Of a stretch of 64,000 bases of DNA, positions 7,457 to 15,986 are shown one piece after another. Position numbers and translations under genes: made by a program. The stretch is from JAWAFC01 sp038890815 (GTDB lineage Archaea > Micrarchaeota > Micrarchaeia > Burarchaeales > JACRGF01). How positions within the stretch are numbered: position 1 is the stretch's first letter; the number at the start of each line of letters is the position of its first letter. The stretch covers positions 1 through 64,000 of the forward strand of contig JAWAFC010000007.1 in the NCBI GenBank assembly GCA_038890815.1. The letters run 5' to 3'. The notes under the pieces were generated by a model. It did not search any database, had not been told where the DNA came from, and saw only the letters and a program-made list of their open reading frames with translations.

Positions 7457-9253
7457 TCATCTATACTCTTCAAATACACCGCGATAAAAGAAATAAGAAT
7501 AATCTTTTGAGGGATTCTCCAACTTCATACTCCAAGAGGGGGATTGATTCTGGAGCGTCTGGATTAAACTGCGAACTTTGGCGATTTCTTCCTTAGGCGC
7601 TTTGGACAACATGAGGCCCCTGCTGACGGTCTTAAAGACGAAATGCAATTTTGCCTCATCGTATTTCGAGTAACAGAGGATATCGTGGAGTCCGCTCGTT
7701 TCTTCCCCGACCGATTTCTTGAAAGAGACGTATTTGCCTGCTATCCTGCCTATGTTATAGGCAAAACGCTCATCATTCGTCATCTCCACCTTTGTCATAT
7801 CCAACCCACCACCCCGGAGCAAGAGTCTCCGGCAAAATTCAGCACATTCGAAGTAGGCTTTCGCATCCTTAGGTTTTTTCAAAAAATCAAGACGGCGGTG
7901 ATGTAGCTGCCGCGTCAGAACTCTCATAACGGCATCAGGAGAAACTTTGGCCCGCGTGAGAAATGTCCTGATAGCCCACAGGTAATCTCCTAACAAGACG
8001 GTATTCCCCTCATGACGGATAAATACGCTCTCGAAAAGAAGATCTGGAGCGTTCTCACGCTCCTCAGGAGGTCCGAGTATCCGCCCCAGCTCATCGAGCG
8101 TGAGGTTGGAATCAATGAGAATTTCCTGTTTCGATTTAGTTTTTTTAAATACAGCTGTTTTGAGTTGGCTCAACTCTTTAGTGCGTTCGTAATTCTCACG
8201 GAGCTGCTTATAGTTCTCACACAGTTGGCTATAGAAGCCTTTTCCGACTTCTTCAAACGTCTGTTTAGGGTCGGTTATGTTAAAGAAGACAAAGCGCAAC
8301 CCGCTTATTTTGAAAGAATCGGGAACATTAATCATGAAGAACGACCGGTTGCCGATACCGAGCTCCTTATAAAAATTTTCCCTTCTTTTTTTATCACTGG
8401 ACTCTTGACGGTTGAGCGCGAAAGAGCGGTCATCAACTGACATGAATTTTGCATTTATAGTAGTCTTCCTTGAGTAGCCGGTTGCAGGCTCCCCGAAGGA
8501 GTCAATAAACGTTGACGCAGTTTTTTCATCTTCCTCAGACTTGTAAGTAACCTCTTCGCGCGAAGGCAGAAGGACCAGCTGGAACTTAGCTTTTTTGTAC
8601 TGCTTTTCTTTTGAAAGGCGGTCTTTGAGTTCTTGAGAAAAGCTTTTGATGGCGGCCTTAATTGCTTTCGCAGATACAAAAAACTCTTTGCTTTTTTTAC
8701 CTTTGCCTTTTTCGTAGACAATACCTTGTTGAATATAGGCATCAGAAAGTAGGGTTTTGCCAATGTAGTACTCAGAGCGCTTGAGATTTATCTTCACATC
8801 ATCCTCTCGCTCGAACGATAACTCACTTTTTTCTATATCATAAGTGGCTTTGAAAGTGCTGTCCTTTTTGTCTGCCTGGATAATTACTTTGCTTTTTTCC
8901 TTTTTTTCCTTTTTTTCCTTTTTTTCCTTTTTTTCCTTTTTTTCCTTTTTTTCCCAGTATACAGTAAGTAGTACGTAAGGCTTACCAGACCTACTGCCGG
9001 TTTCTTTATATGGAAGGTTAAGATACTGGAACAGAGGCATTGATAAATCGCGTTGCAGTTGTTCAGATCCCTTACTTGTCCTCCCACCATATTCATCTAG
9101 GGTGGTCTCATCTACCTCTGCACGAAAATCACCGCCACTTCGGAAAACAAATATTTTCTTGGTAGGAAGGTTGATAGAATGGCCTTCAATTTCGGTATTC
9201 GCGGGTGCCTTTCTGTTTTTCAAATACAATTCATAAGCTAACACAATATGCAC
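7457..9253 (-). CDS. cas8b: Cascade large subunit Cas8b
   Basis: 598-aa first gene of the operon, in the position of the I-B large subunit that recognises the PAM and recruits Cas3. The assignment rests on size, place beside Csh2-type cas7 and Cas5h, and general Cas8b (Csh1/TM1802-like) character; I see no single diagnostic motif. Residues about 100-120 are a tandem EKK repeat from a 9-bp microsatellite. The start is uncertain: a TATA box at 9265-9274 is only 18 bp from the ATG at 9253, so the in-frame GTG at 9244 may be the real leaderless start. Confidence 0.85.
   Translation of the reverse strand: MHIVLAYELYLKNRKAPANTEIEGHSINLPTKKIFVFRSGGDFRAEVDETTLDEYGGRTSKGSEQLQRDLSMPLFQYLNLPYKETGSRSGKPYVLLTVYWEKKEKKEKKEKKEKKEKKEKSKVIIQADKKDSTFKATYDIEKSELSFEREDDVKINLKRSEYYIGKTLLSDAYIQQGIVYEKGKGKKSKEFFVSAKAIKAAIKSFSQELKDRLSKEKQYKKAKFQLVLLPSREEVTYKSEEDEKTASTFIDSFGEPATGYSRKTTINAKFMSVDDRSFALNRQESSDKKRRENFYKELGIGNRSFFMINVPDSFKISGLRFVFFNITDPKQTFEEVGKGFYSQLCENYKQLRENYERTKELSQLKTAVFKKTKSKQEILIDSNLTLDELGRILGPPEERENAPDLLFESVFIRHEGNTVLLGDYLWAIRTFLTRAKVSPDAVMRVLTRQLHHRRLDFLKKPKDAKAYFECAEFCRRLLLRGGGLDMTKVEMTNDERFAYNIGRIAGKYVSFKKSVGEETSGLHDILCYSKYDEAKLHFVFKTVSRGLMLSKAPKEEIAKVRSLIQTLQNQSPSWSMKLENPSKDYSYFFYRGVFEEYR
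8893..8954 (-). repeat. 9-bp tandem repeat inside cas8b
   Basis: Six perfect copies of TTTTTTTCC (plus strand) at 8901-8954, preceded by one copy with only six T. On the coding strand they read GAAAAAAAG and encode Glu-Lys-Lys. Copy-number change by whole units keeps frame, while slippage within an A7 run would break it. Confidence 0.97.
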
Positions 9254-9264
9254 ACATTTTTAAA

Positions 9265-9274
9265 CTTTTATAAG
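9265..9274 (-). promoter_or_regulatory. TATA box of the cas operon
   Basis: CTTATAAAAG on the minus strand, overlapping the TTA-TAA end of the upstream membrane protease gene. It is the only clear TATA box before cas8b, and all following cas genes overlap or lie within 7 nt of one another, so it probably drives the whole operon. Confidence 0.6.
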
Positions 9275-10230
9275 CCTTTTCCCCTTGGCAGGATAAGCAG
9301 CACGAGAACCTCGACCAACACGGCAAGCGCGAGCGCCCTCGGAGGCTCGGCGAAATCGGGAATCAAGCCGAGGCGCGCGGCCGCGTAGGGTAGGGCGAAG
9401 GCGAGCAGCGAGGCCGCCACCCCCCAGCCGGGCATGCTCCGCGCTTCCCTCAGGTAGAGCGCGAGCGCGGTTGCGAGCGCGAGACCGAGCAGCACAACTA
9501 GGAAAGAAAGCGTGAGCGCCCATATTATTGGGTTTGTTAAGGGAAAGTTGAGCGCCTCGAATGTATAGAACAGCGCGGCGAGCACTATGAGCAGCACGAG
9601 CAGCGCGAAAGGCCTCCTCACCATATGCTCCAGCACATTCCTCACATCGCCCGCGCTCGGGCCTGCCGTGGGCGCGAGCACGATGAGGAAATAGAGGAGG
9701 GCGAGCGCGAGCGGATTTGTGAGGTCTGCCAGAGAGGATGAAATTGCGACTATGTTCGAGGCATGCGCGTTCGCGATGTCTTCGAATGTCATCCAGTTGA
9801 GCTCGAGCGCGTCGGGAAATGCATAGTGGAACGCGGCGAGGAAAAGCAGTGGGGGCAGGAAAGTGGGGGCAAGCGATGAGAGGGCGAGCGATAGCCAACC
9901 CAGCAGGCTCACCTCGGTCACGCTCTTCACATGCCCTCTCGTTGTGGTTATTTCCACCTCCTCAACTTTTGAGCCCGTAGCGGCGGCCACAATCGCATGA
10001 CCGAACTCGTGTGTGGCGATGGCGACCCACCCTATCAGGTAGTTGGCGAGTGGGTTGCGTCTTATCTCAGGGTAAATGACCCGCCTATAGGCCCAGTAGG
10101 CCGCGGCTGTCTGGGCTATCCACACAACGAGTGCGGTCGCCAGCGCGAGCGCAAAAGGGAGGAAGAAGCCACCGAACCGATCTACCGAAGTAGCGATGTC
10201 GGAAGGAACGAGCTCGAAACCGTTCGGCAT
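9268..10230 (-). CDS. Membrane metalloprotease-like protein (HExxH, M50-like)
   Basis: 320-aa polytopic membrane protein with about seven hydrophobic segments. An HExxH zinc motif (THEFGHAIVA, about residues 73-82) follows the second membrane segment, and a late Asp (APTAGPSAGDVRN, about 192) could be the third ligand, as in site-2 (M50) intramembrane proteases. The substrate is unknown. It sits 22 nt after aIF5B and its 3' end carries the cas operon TATA box. Protease activity is inferred from the motif only. Confidence 0.7.
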   Translation of the reverse strand: MPNGFELVPSDIATSVDRFGGFFLPFALALATALVVWIAQTAAAYWAYRRVIYPEIRRNPLANYLIGWVAIATHEFGHAIVAAATGSKVEEVEITTTRGHVKSVTEVSLLGWLSLALSSLAPTFLPPLLFLAAFHYAFPDALELNWMTFEDIANAHASNIVAISSSLADLTNPLALALLYFLIVLAPTAGPSAGDVRNVLEHMVRRPFALLVLLIVLAALFYTFEALNFPLTNPIIWALTLSFLVVLLGLALATALALYLREARSMPGWGVAASLLAFALPYAAARLGLIPDFAEPPRALALAVLVEVLVLLILPRGKGL

Positions 10231-10252
10231 GCCGACAGAATGCGCGCGGTGC

Positions 10253-12022
10253 TTAAAAAACTACTCTGCCGAGTATCCTGTTTATCCTCTCCAGCAGCGC
10301 GAGCTCGCTATCGGACAGGAGGTGCCTGTACCTCTCGCTGAGCAGGCGCGCGTGCTCCTTCGGCACGCTGCTGTAATAGACATCGTTTTCCTTCACGTGC
10401 CTGCCGTAGATGGGCTCATCCATGCTTATGGCAACCTGCATGCCGGCCGTGGCTTCGGCAAGGCTCTCCCTCTCCTTCTGAATTGCCTTCACCGTGCCCA
10501 CCGGCGCGCCATTTTCCTTCACGAGCTCATAGCCAGGCTTGAGCCGCCCCTCCAGAACCTCAATGCCGAAAATCGCTGGATGGGAGGCATGGAAGCAGTA
10601 GCCCGGCAGCACCTTCAGCCTGCATGGCAGCACGAGCCTTTCGAACGCTTCGGCCTTCTCCCTCTCTTTCTCGGCATCCATCCACTTCTTGTAGTTTTCG
10701 AGCAGCTCGTAGATGATGCCGGAGGAGAAGATGGGCACGCCCGTCCTCTCAGCCTCCTCAACCGCATCGTCCGCGCTCTTCACATTGAATGCCAGAATGA
10801 CGCCATAGTATTTTTCCTGCTCGCGCACTGAAGCCATCTCGACCACGTCCTTTTTTGTCACATGGCCGATGCGCGCGGCGCGCACCGGAATGCCCTGAGA
10901 GGAGAGCAGCCTGGTGATGGCCTCAATGCTGCCCAGCGTGTCGGCCTTAAGCAGGACCCCCATCCCGCCTGCGCTGATCAGCACCTCCTCTATTTCTCGA
11001 TGAATCTGGCGCCTGAGCTCGGCCTCGTTAGCCTCTGTGGCGACAAAGATGGGAGAGCCAGCGAGCGCGCTCTCCAGCCCGGGCGCGAAAATCTTCACCC
11101 CGGCCGCGGCATACACCTCATCGACATAGGAGAACTTCTCTCTCGGATCTCTCAGCTCATCGAGTGGCTTTGGCCTGAGCAGCGCGCGCACCTTTGTCGA
11201 GCTCGCTCCCTCGGCCGTGCCGAAGACTATGAGGTCGTTTTTCCTTATCCTCCCGTCATACAGAATCACATCAATCGTCGTGCCCAGCCCCCTCTCCTCC
11301 TTGACTTCGAGAATGCTGCCCTTTCCCGGCCCCTTCGCCTCAATTTTCAACGAGGCCTCGAGGAACTTCTGCGACAGCCCTGCTATGAACAGGAGTAGTT
11401 CGGCAATGCCCTCGCCGGTCAGCGCGCTGACTGGTATGAGCGCCACTTGTTTGGTGAAGTCGGTCACGCGGTCGAACCTCTCGCTCTCAAAGCCCAATGC
11501 GTGCAGTTTCCCCACGAACTCGTATATCCTCTCATCGAGCGTGGAGTGCACATCAGGCCTCTGGAAAGAGAGCGCCTCGAGGAAGCTCGCCCTTTTCGAG
11601 TCTATCCAGCCGCTCAAAAGGTCTATCTTGTTCACAGCCACGAGGAAAGGCGTCCTGTATTCCCGGAGAATATCGATAGCCTCGAGCGTCTGGGGCTCGA
11701 AGCCCTGCGAGATGTCGATGACCAGCACGGCGATGTCGGCAATGCTCCCCCCACGCCTGCGGAGATTGGTGAAGGCCTCGTGGCCCGGGGTATCTATAAA
11801 TAGTATGCCGGGAATGGTTATCCTGAGCTTCATCTTCTGAATGAGGCTGCCGCAAGTCCTCTCGATCACCTCGCGGGGCACCTCGCTCGCCCCGATGTGC
11901 TGCGTGATCGCGCCCTTCTCCCTCTTCGCCACGCTGGTCCTGCGTATGCAGTCCAGCAGGCTGGTCTTTCCGTGGTCCACGTGGCCCATGACCACCACAA
12001 TGGGCTGGCGGACTGCCTGCAT
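10253..12022 (-). CDS. infB: Translation initiation factor aIF5B (IF2 family)
   Basis: 589-aa GTPase that promotes subunit joining and initiator tRNA positioning. The G1 motif GHVDHGKT is at residues 13-20, G3 is DTPGHE and G4 is NKID, followed by domains II-IV (for example VLLKADTLGSIEA and the C-terminal GYCFHASHPAIFGIEVLEG). Length is typical for archaea, with no intein. The ATG at 12022 lies 4 nt after the dCTP deaminase stop; the frame is open further upstream but overlaps that gene. Confidence 0.97.
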   Translation of the reverse strand: MQAVRQPIVVVMGHVDHGKTSLLDCIRRTSVAKREKGAITQHIGASEVPREVIERTCGSLIQKMKLRITIPGILFIDTPGHEAFTNLRRRGGSIADIAVLVIDISQGFEPQTLEAIDILREYRTPFLVAVNKIDLLSGWIDSKRASFLEALSFQRPDVHSTLDERIYEFVGKLHALGFESERFDRVTDFTKQVALIPVSALTGEGIAELLLFIAGLSQKFLEASLKIEAKGPGKGSILEVKEERGLGTTIDVILYDGRIRKNDLIVFGTAEGASSTKVRALLRPKPLDELRDPREKFSYVDEVYAAAGVKIFAPGLESALAGSPIFVATEANEAELRRQIHREIEEVLISAGGMGVLLKADTLGSIEAITRLLSSQGIPVRAARIGHVTKKDVVEMASVREQEKYYGVILAFNVKSADDAVEEAERTGVPIFSSGIIYELLENYKKWMDAEKEREKAEAFERLVLPCRLKVLPGYCFHASHPAIFGIEVLEGRLKPGYELVKENGAPVGTVKAIQKERESLAEATAGMQVAISMDEPIYGRHVKENDVYYSSVPKEHARLLSERYRHLLSDSELALLERINRILGRVVF

Positions 12023-12026
12023 ACCC

Positions 12027-12524
12027 TCACTCCAGATTTTCGTTATTGAACCTGCCCGCATAAACCTCACGCGCGCGCTCGGTCAGCCTGAAGAATACAA
12101 GCTGCACCAGCCTCGCGCCTCTCTTGAGCTTCACGCCGTGCGGGTTTTCGACAACGAGCAGGCTCTCGCTCCTTCCCGTATAGCCAGGATCCCACACTGC
12201 GCAGTGCACATCGCATCCGCAGCGCAGCAGGGAGGAGCGCGGGAAGGCGAGGCCGGCGCAATCGGGCGGTATGGAGATTATCTCATTGTAAATTATTTTG
12301 TACGCGCCGGGCCCCAGCCGGAGCCACTCGCCCTCGAAAGGAATGGGCCTTGTTTCGCTGAGCTTCCTCTGTGAGTTATCGTGGTCTATGGCGCCCGCGC
12401 TGGTCAGCTCGAAAGCCTCCTTGAGGGTCAGGTCAACCCCGCATGGCTGGAACTGGCTTTCGCTCAAGAACCCCGTTACGAGTTTTCTCTTTTCAATCTC
12501 GTGTTTCGGAAGTATCAAGCCCAC
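12027..12524 (-). CDS. dcd: dCTP deaminase / dUTPase superfamily protein
   Basis: 165-aa trimeric-fold enzyme of the dCTP deaminase/dUTPase superfamily, producing dUTP or dUMP for thymidylate synthesis. Seen motifs: CGVDLTL (strand with conserved Asp), FPRSSLLRCG (Ser/Arg phosphate-binding motif) and DPGYTGRSE. Whether it deaminates dCTP, hydrolyses dUTP, or both cannot be settled by eye. Its gene is followed after 4 nt by infB. Confidence 0.85.
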   Translation of the reverse strand: MGLILPKHEIEKRKLVTGFLSESQFQPCGVDLTLKEAFELTSAGAIDHDNSQRKLSETRPIPFEGEWLRLGPGAYKIIYNEIISIPPDCAGLAFPRSSLLRCGCDVHCAVWDPGYTGRSESLLVVENPHGVKLKRGARLVQLVFFRLTERAREVYAGRFNNENLE

Positions 12525-12570
12525 ACCATCCGAAAAGCCGCCTTATAGAATAAGCGCATAGAAATAAATG

Positions 12571-14301
12571 TTATATCCTGGCCGCAATTCCCCCTATCAG
12601 CACGGCAAGCACGATGGTGGAGAGCGCGATCGCCAGCGCCCCTTTCAAGCCGAATTCCCTTCTCAGTATGGCTATGGTCGCGATGCAGGGGATATAGATT
12701 GTGGTTACGAGCGAGAAGACGAAGAGCTGCGCCGGCGTCATGAAAAGGGACAGATCGGTGCTCCCGCCCACCACAGCAAGCAGCTCGAGCGCGAGCTCCT
12801 TCCTGAGCACCCCGAAGAGCAGCGTGATGCCCGCCGCGGGCGGCAGGCCGAGCCAGCCCGAAATTATCGGCTCAAATGGCCTGAGTGCGGGCTCAAGCAG
12901 GCCGAGCGCTCTGAGGCCTCCGAGAACGCCCGACCCCAGCACCACGAGCGGGAGAGCATCCAGCAAGAAGTGCTTTAGGCGCAGCCAAGTTTTGGCGAAT
13001 ACGTTTTTTGCAGATGGAATGCGGTAGGGCGGAAGCTCCATGATGAGGCCCGTGGGGCGCCCGGGCAGGGCCCTTCCCAGTATGAAACCGACTGCGAGGA
13101 TAAGCAGCAAAACCACAGCGTATATCGCGAGCGCCCACTGCCACCCCAGAAATGTGCCGGCAGCGCCCAGTATCACGGCGGTCCTCGCTGAGCATGGAAT
13201 GAGCACTATCAGCACTGCCGTGATTATTCGCTCGCGCGCGCTCGGGAGTATCCTCGTGGAAATCACTGCCGGCACGCTGCACCCAAAACCCAGCATCATG
13301 GGAATGATAGCCTTCCCATGCAGGCCCAATAGATGGAAAACCCTATCAAGCAGAAGCGCCATGCGTGGCAAATAGCCGCTGTCCTCGAGAAATGCGATGA
13401 CAAAATAGAAAACGAGCACGTAGGGCACGGCGATCTGCAGGCCCGCGTTTACGCCATCCACGAGTGCCCACCGCAGCGCCTCGCGCGCGGCCTCGTGCGG
13501 AACTGGAGCTATCAGCGCGGTCAGCACGGGCTCGGCATACCGCTCAAAGGCATCCCCAATAATCCTGCTCAGGCCTCCCCCCACCAGAAAAAGCGCGCCG
13601 AACAGCGCGCCGAGCACGAGGAGGAGGGTGAGCGAGCCGCTGATGGGATTGGTGGTGAGCTCGTCAAAAACCTCCCCCCATTTTCTTCCTCTCTTTGCCG
13701 GAATTCTCGTTACCACACTCCGCGCTATCCTCCTGGCCTCGGCATGCAGTGCGCTGGCATTCGGCCTCCCCCGCGCCTTCCTCCTCCTGCATTTGAGCGC
13801 GGCGCGCACGAGCTCCTCAACGCCCCTCCCATGCAGGGCATTTATCTTCACCACAGGGCAGCCGAGCTGTGCGGCGAGCGCGCCCTCATCTATGCGCGCC
13901 CCTTTGGCTTCTGCCTCCTCCCAGAAGTTGAGCGCCACCACAAGGGGCAGGCCGAGCGAGCGCAGCGAGAGGGAGAGGAATAGGTTCCTTTCGAGCAGCG
14001 TGGCATCAACGATGTTTATGACAGCCTGCGGGCGCGTTTTCTGCAGGTAGGCGAGCGCTGCCCGCTCCTCATCCGAACCTCCGGTCAGCGAGTAGAGGCC
14101 GGGCAGGTCGGCCACGCGCACCTTCCTCTTCCCAATAAATGTATCCCCCTCGAGAATCTCCACCGTTGTGCCCGGATAGTTCGAGACGATAGCGCCCAGC
14201 CCGCACAGATGGTTGAACAGCAGACTTTTGCCTACATTGGGATTACCGACCAGCACGATGTCGGCGCCTCTGAGCTCTCCGCATCCGGCGCACTCCCTCA
14301 T
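12571..14301 (-). CDS. feoB: Ferrous iron transporter FeoB
   Basis: 576-aa FeoB with an N-terminal G domain (G1 GNPNVGKS 19-26, switch YPGTT, G3 DLPG 65-68) and a polytopic membrane region with the Cys-containing motifs GFGCSVPAV and TIYIPCIATIA. The expected G4 NxxD is NFWE at 125-128. The ATG at 14301 has GGAGG 8 nt upstream and overlaps the DtxR-FeoA gene by 59 nt; a TTG at 14316 is an alternative. It shares the operon and probably the iron control of the upstream regulator. Confidence 0.95.
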   Translation of the reverse strand: MRECAGCGELRGADIVLVGNPNVGKSLLFNHLCGLGAIVSNYPGTTVEILEGDTFIGKRKVRVADLPGLYSLTGGSDEERAALAYLQKTRPQAVINIVDATLLERNLFLSLSLRSLGLPLVVALNFWEEAEAKGARIDEGALAAQLGCPVVKINALHGRGVEELVRAALKCRRRKARGRPNASALHAEARRIARSVVTRIPAKRGRKWGEVFDELTTNPISGSLTLLLVLGALFGALFLVGGGLSRIIGDAFERYAEPVLTALIAPVPHEAAREALRWALVDGVNAGLQIAVPYVLVFYFVIAFLEDSGYLPRMALLLDRVFHLLGLHGKAIIPMMLGFGCSVPAVISTRILPSARERIITAVLIVLIPCSARTAVILGAAGTFLGWQWALAIYAVVLLLILAVGFILGRALPGRPTGLIMELPPYRIPSAKNVFAKTWLRLKHFLLDALPLVVLGSGVLGGLRALGLLEPALRPFEPIISGWLGLPPAAGITLLFGVLRKELALELLAVVGGSTDLSLFMTPAQLFVFSLVTTIYIPCIATIAILRREFGLKGALAIALSTIVLAVLIGGIAARI

Positions 14302-14935
14302 CCACAGCCTCCACAAAAATTTTCGCGCACACGTCCCTGCCGAGCGCGATGGGCGCGCCCTTCAGGCGAATGATCAGCGGGCCCCCGCGTACCGCGCGCT
14401 CCACCCCCACCATCTCCCCAGGAAGCAGCCCCAGCGCGACGAGCCTGGCCGCATCCTCCTTCCGCTCCAGGCTTGAGAACACCATCCTATAGCTCCCGCC
14501 CGGACGCGCCCTGTCGAGCGTGAGCACGGTTGCCGATTGTGCGGGGATGATGTCGCCGTCAGGGCACCGCCTCGGGTTCCCCAGCAGGCGCGCCAGCCTC
14601 TCGCTGGCCTCCTCCGACAGCGCATGCTCGAGCGCGTGCGCCTCCCTGTGAAACTCTTTTTTCAAACCCAGTAGCCGCTCGAAAAACACCTCTAGAAGGC
14701 GGTGCTTGCGGACCATGCCGCCCGCCTTCTCAATGCCTTTGCCGGTCAGCGATACCGCGCCATACTTTTTTCTCTCAACCAGCCCCTCGCGCGCCAGCCT
14801 CCCCAGCATTTCTGATGCGCTGGCGACGCTCACGCCCAGCGCGGCCGCGACCTCGCTGACCCTCGCGCCCCTGTTCTGCCTCGACTGAATCTCGTAGATG
14901 GCTTTGAGGTAATCCTCCTCGCTCCTGCCCCGCAC
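14243..14935 (-). CDS. DtxR-family iron regulator fused to a FeoA domain
   Basis: 230-aa protein. Residues 1-65 form the winged helix (EEDYLKAIYEIQ, VSEVAAALGVSVASASEMLGRLAREGLVERKKYG). The following helices hold metal-ligand candidates (HRLLEVFFERLLG and HREAHALEHALSEEA). Residues about 155-220 are a FeoA/SH3-like domain (AARLVALGLLPGEMVGVERAV). It should bind DNA with Fe(II) or Mn(II) and repress the feo operon. The GTG start at 14935 is about 26 bp from a TATA box (14958-14965) and directly follows a DtxR-like operator, suggesting autoregulation from a leaderless transcript. Confidence 0.92.
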   Translation of the reverse strand: MRGRSEEDYLKAIYEIQSRQNRGARVSEVAAALGVSVASASEMLGRLAREGLVERKKYGAVSLTGKGIEKAGGMVRKHRLLEVFFERLLGLKKEFHREAHALEHALSEEASERLARLLGNPRRCPDGDIIPAQSATVLTLDRARPGGSYRMVFSSLERKEDAARLVALGLLPGEMVGVERAVRGGPLIIRLKGAPIALGRDVCAKIFVEAVDEGVRRMRRAQRRRHRAGR

Positions 14936-14941
14936 AAATAT

Positions 14942-14960
14942 TTAGGTTTGCCTAACTTTT
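14942..14960. promoter_or_regulatory. DtxR-type iron box before the dtxR-feoA/feoB operon
   Basis: TTAGGTTTGCCTAACTTTT matches the bacterial DtxR consensus TTAGGTTAGSCTAACCTAA, as I recall it, at about 15 of 19 positions. Its core is an inverted repeat TTAGG-NNNN-CCTAA. It lies between the TATA box and the GTG start of the DtxR-family gene, the right place for a repressor. Confidence 0.8.
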
Positions 14961-14966
14961 AAAGTC

Positions 14967-15986
14967 TTACCCACACGAGCTTGAGGGCGGCTGGGAAACA
15001 GAGGCAGGCAGGGTGGCATTGCAGCCCGCGGGCGGATTGTTGAAGGCTTGGCAGATTGCCTGCAGGAATGCCTGCGGAGTGCGGCTGCCCTGATACTCCG
15101 CTCCATTAATGATGAGGGTAGGTGAGCCCTGCACACCATACCGCGCATTCAAATCCGCCTCAGCGCGCAGGATGGCCTCAGCCTCACTTGCCTGACAGTT
15201 CTCAATGGCAGCTTGATCTATGCCCGTGGCATTGGCTGCCTCGCGCCAGCAATGCGCGATGGTGTGCAGTGTGCAGTTGTTGTCCACGTACATCAGGTAG
15301 TCCCAGAACTTGGCGCGGGCGTATTTCCAGATGCACAGCTGCCTGACATCCTCGAGCAGCTCATCCAGCCCATGCATGGAGCACAGCGAGCCCTCTGCAA
15401 TGCAGTACTCGGCGGGATTGCACCGGCCGCCCGCGCAGAAGTTTTCATAGATGACAAAGTGCGGCTCTATCTCAGTGGCATTCCCGAGGGCCCGCACAAC
15501 GGGCGCCATGGCCTTCTCGGCCATTATACCATAGGGGCAGAAGCTCATCACAAAAAGCATCACCGATGGCCTGTCCGACTTGGGGATGCTCGGGGGCTGA
15601 GCGGGCTGCTCTGGCTCGAGCGAGGGCTTTTGGCTCAGGTTGATGGCCTGGGGAAACAGCAGGGAGCCATCCGGAGAGAGATAGGCCTGAGCAAGCTGGA
15701 GCAGCTGGCCAGCTCGCTCGATGCGGAAAGTTATCTTGTATAGACCTGCCTCCTCGCTCGCGTTTACGAGCGTTGCGCTCACCCCCTGCGGGGCGAGGAA
15801 ATTCTGGTTGAGCAGCATCAGCGCTTTCGCGCTCGCGCTTTGGATGGGGAAGGATTCCTTTACTGGTTTCGGCGCGAGGTAGCCCGCTGCGAGCCAGCCT
15901 GCCGCCAGCCCCACAACGAGCGTGGCGAGGATGAGGATGTTCGTGTCCAGCGGCTTTTGCTGTGGGGCATGCGCTTCGTGGGGCAT
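14967..15986 (-). CDS. Membrane-anchored DsbA-like thioredoxin-fold protein
   Basis: 339-aa protein with one N-terminal membrane helix (NILILATLVVGLAAGWLAAGYL, residues 15-37), a variable linker, and an external thioredoxin-fold domain starting at VMLFVMSFCPYG (about 142-153). The active-site motif is CPYG with a single Cys, not CxxC. Many further cysteines (for example NFCAGGRCNPAEYC, LCSMHG, QLCIWK) could form structural disulfides. The later cis-Pro segment GVQGSPTLIING is intact. Probable thiol-disulfide role in protein folding outside the membrane. The ndk start codon does not overlap it; the two genes abut. Confidence 0.82.
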   Translation of the reverse strand: MPHEAHAPQQKPLDTNILILATLVVGLAAGWLAAGYLAPKPVKESFPIQSASAKALMLLNQNFLAPQGVSATLVNASEEAGLYKITFRIERAGQLLQLAQAYLSPDGSLLFPQAINLSQKPSLEPEQPAQPPSIPKSDRPSVMLFVMSFCPYGIMAEKAMAPVVRALGNATEIEPHFVIYENFCAGGRCNPAEYCIAEGSLCSMHGLDELLEDVRQLCIWKYARAKFWDYLMYVDNNCTLHTIAHCWREAANATGIDQAAIENCQASEAEAILRAEADLNARYGVQGSPTLIINGAEYQGSRTPQAFLQAICQAFNNPPAGCNATLPASVSQPPSSSCG

